From Christensenella sp. UBA1431 (GTDB taxonomy: Bacteria; Bacillota; Clostridia; Christensenellales; UBA1431), in the NCBI GenBank assembly GCA_002329665.1, contig DCTV01000054.1, forward strand, positions 5,650-19,298: a stretch of DNA of 13,649 nucleotides. Reading direction: 5' to 3'. A model generated the notes under the pieces. The model was not told the DNA's origin. It saw only the letters and a list, made by a program, of their open reading frames with translations, and ran no database searches. The translations under genes were made by a program, and so were the position numbers. Positions 13,111 through 13,649 of the stretch are shown piece by piece (positions within the stretch are counted from its first letter, which is position 1; each line of letters begins with the position of its first letter).

Positions 13111-13185
13111 CGTTTCAACCGACCGGAGGAACCTGCTAAGCAAACCGAAGCTATGCTGCGGCACTAATACGGCCACTGCCAGTTG
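13111..13185. repeat. 75-bp direct repeat, copy 1
   Basis: This block matches 13575-13649 without gaps at 71 of 75 positions; the mismatches are at 13127, 13146, 13155 and 13160. On the minus strand it holds the codons NWQWPY-stop and 53 bases of 3' flank. The copies are 464 bases apart. The second copy reaches the window edge, so its right boundary is not known. Confidence 0.9.
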
Positions 13186-13265
13186 GCGATCTCGTCCCTG
13201 TCGACGCCGTGTTCGTAGGCGTAGCGGATGTTTTCGATGATACGGTTTTTCATGTGTTCCCTGCA
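13164..13265 (-). pseudogene. C-terminal remnant of a duplicated gene, possibly phosphoketolase
   Basis: On the minus strand the frame ending at the TAG 13166-13164 reads CREHMKNRIIENIRYAYEHG, then VDRDEIANWQWPY-stop. This looks like the end of a larger protein. The YEHGVDxxEIxxWxWPY pattern resembles the C-terminus of phosphoketolases, but this is from memory and weak. Upstream of it the frame continues only into repetitive GCGAAG-rich sequence with no recognisable domain, and the start of such a gene is missing. The same final codons recur at the window's right edge, so this is probably a 3' fragment left by partial duplication. Confidence 0.5.
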
Positions 13266-13372
13266 GTGCGCCCCCTTCGCGCCTCGTCGGAGCAAACTCC
13301 GCTTCGCTCGTAACCCCTTTTCCGCTTCGCGCTTCGGGGATTCCTCGCACCCGCTTCGTTGCTCCTCCTCTT

Positions 13373-13397
13373 CCACGCAAAGCTGTGCTTTGCGTGG
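13373..13397. other. Perfect 11-bp hairpin with 3-base loop
   Basis: CCACGCAAAGC (13373-13383) is followed by TGT and its exact reverse complement (13387-13397). There is no T-run directly next to it on either strand, so it is not a standard terminator. It lies in the gene-poor interval 13266-13574, which has repeated GCTTCG motifs and no frame I can assign to a protein. Confidence 0.55.
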
Positions 13398-13574
13398 TTA
13401 TTACGCGGGCAAGGCTCCGCGAGAGGTTGCTCTAAAAGGGCTTCGTCTGAGTTTCTTGGGCAAAGCCTCCCTTAGCGGGGGATTGCCTGGGCAGGGCTGG
13501 TACCGGCGCCTCACTTTTCGCAGCCCGAACATTCCCAATGGTCTCCAATCCGAACCGGCGATATGCGGCAAGCG

Positions 13575-13649
13575 CGTTTCAACCGACCGGGGGAACCTGC
13601 TAAGCAAACAGAAGCTATACTGCGCCACTAATACGGCCACTGCCAGTTG
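13575..13649. repeat. 75-bp direct repeat, copy 2 (to window edge)
   Basis: See copy 1 at 13111-13185; identity is 71/75 and continues to the last base of the window, so the true repeat may be longer. Confidence 0.9.
13628..13649 (-). CDS. C-terminal codons of a leftward gene entering from the right edge
   Basis: TAG at 13630-13628 is preceded on the minus strand by codons for NWQWPY, identical to the end of the remnant at 13164-13265. Only six codons are visible. That this is the intact parent gene is inferred from the repeat; the product is uncertain (phosphoketolase-like end at best). Confidence 0.4.

Overview
The window reads as GC-rich chromosomal DNA from an anaerobic Bacillota, probably Clostridia-like. 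The grounds are a hybrid cluster protein with its partner ferredoxin, a GerMN-domain (spore germination family) lipoprotein, lipoprotein signal peptides, strong purine-rich ribosome binding sites, frequent GTG/TTG starts, and genes packed into short operons on both strands. There is no rRNA, tRNA, CRISPR array, transposase or phage gene. The lineage is inferred from gene content only.

Left part (1-2544): a nitrosative-stress module. A three-gene operon runs leftward: two-cluster ferredoxin protein, small cupin, then hcp, which is cut by the window edge. It is divergent from a Crp/Fnr-family regulator gene. A perfect 22-bp palindrome in the shared intergenic region lies where it could activate the hcp operon (centre predicted at -41.5) and repress the regulator's own gene.

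Zinc part (2545-5809): a tightly overlapped operon encoding a metal-uptake ABC transporter (lipoprotein receptor, ATPase, permease) and a Fur-family regulator. It has a consensus promoter whose -10 is overlapped by an inverted repeat. A hairpin with a T-tract ends the convergent operon that follows.

Middle (5810-8875): a leftward four-gene operon (4HBT thioesterase, class I methyltransferase, NifX/NifB-like cofactor protein, flavin reductase) of unclear joint function. Next is a DtxR-family metalloregulator whose start codon appears to be non-canonical, divergent from a small CGGC-domain protein. The promoters of the thioesterase operon and of the DtxR gene share a 12-bp motif at the predicted transcription start.

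Right part (8897-13649): an M14 zinc carboxypeptidase lipoprotein; a convergent leucine-carboxyl-methyltransferase-like protein; a structured spacer; a RibD C-terminal/dihydrofolate reductase-like protein; and a GerMN lipoprotein. The last 640 bases are poor in genes. They hold two 75-bp direct repeats 464 bp apart, each carrying the same C-terminal codons (NWQWPY-stop) of a leftward gene. One copy is attached to a short gene remnant; the other runs off the window edge, presumably into the intact gene.

Metal and redox themes recur (Zur-like and DtxR-like regulators, Zn transporter, Fe-S proteins, CGGC and NifX-like proteins), but no single new multi-gene system is proven by the sequence.
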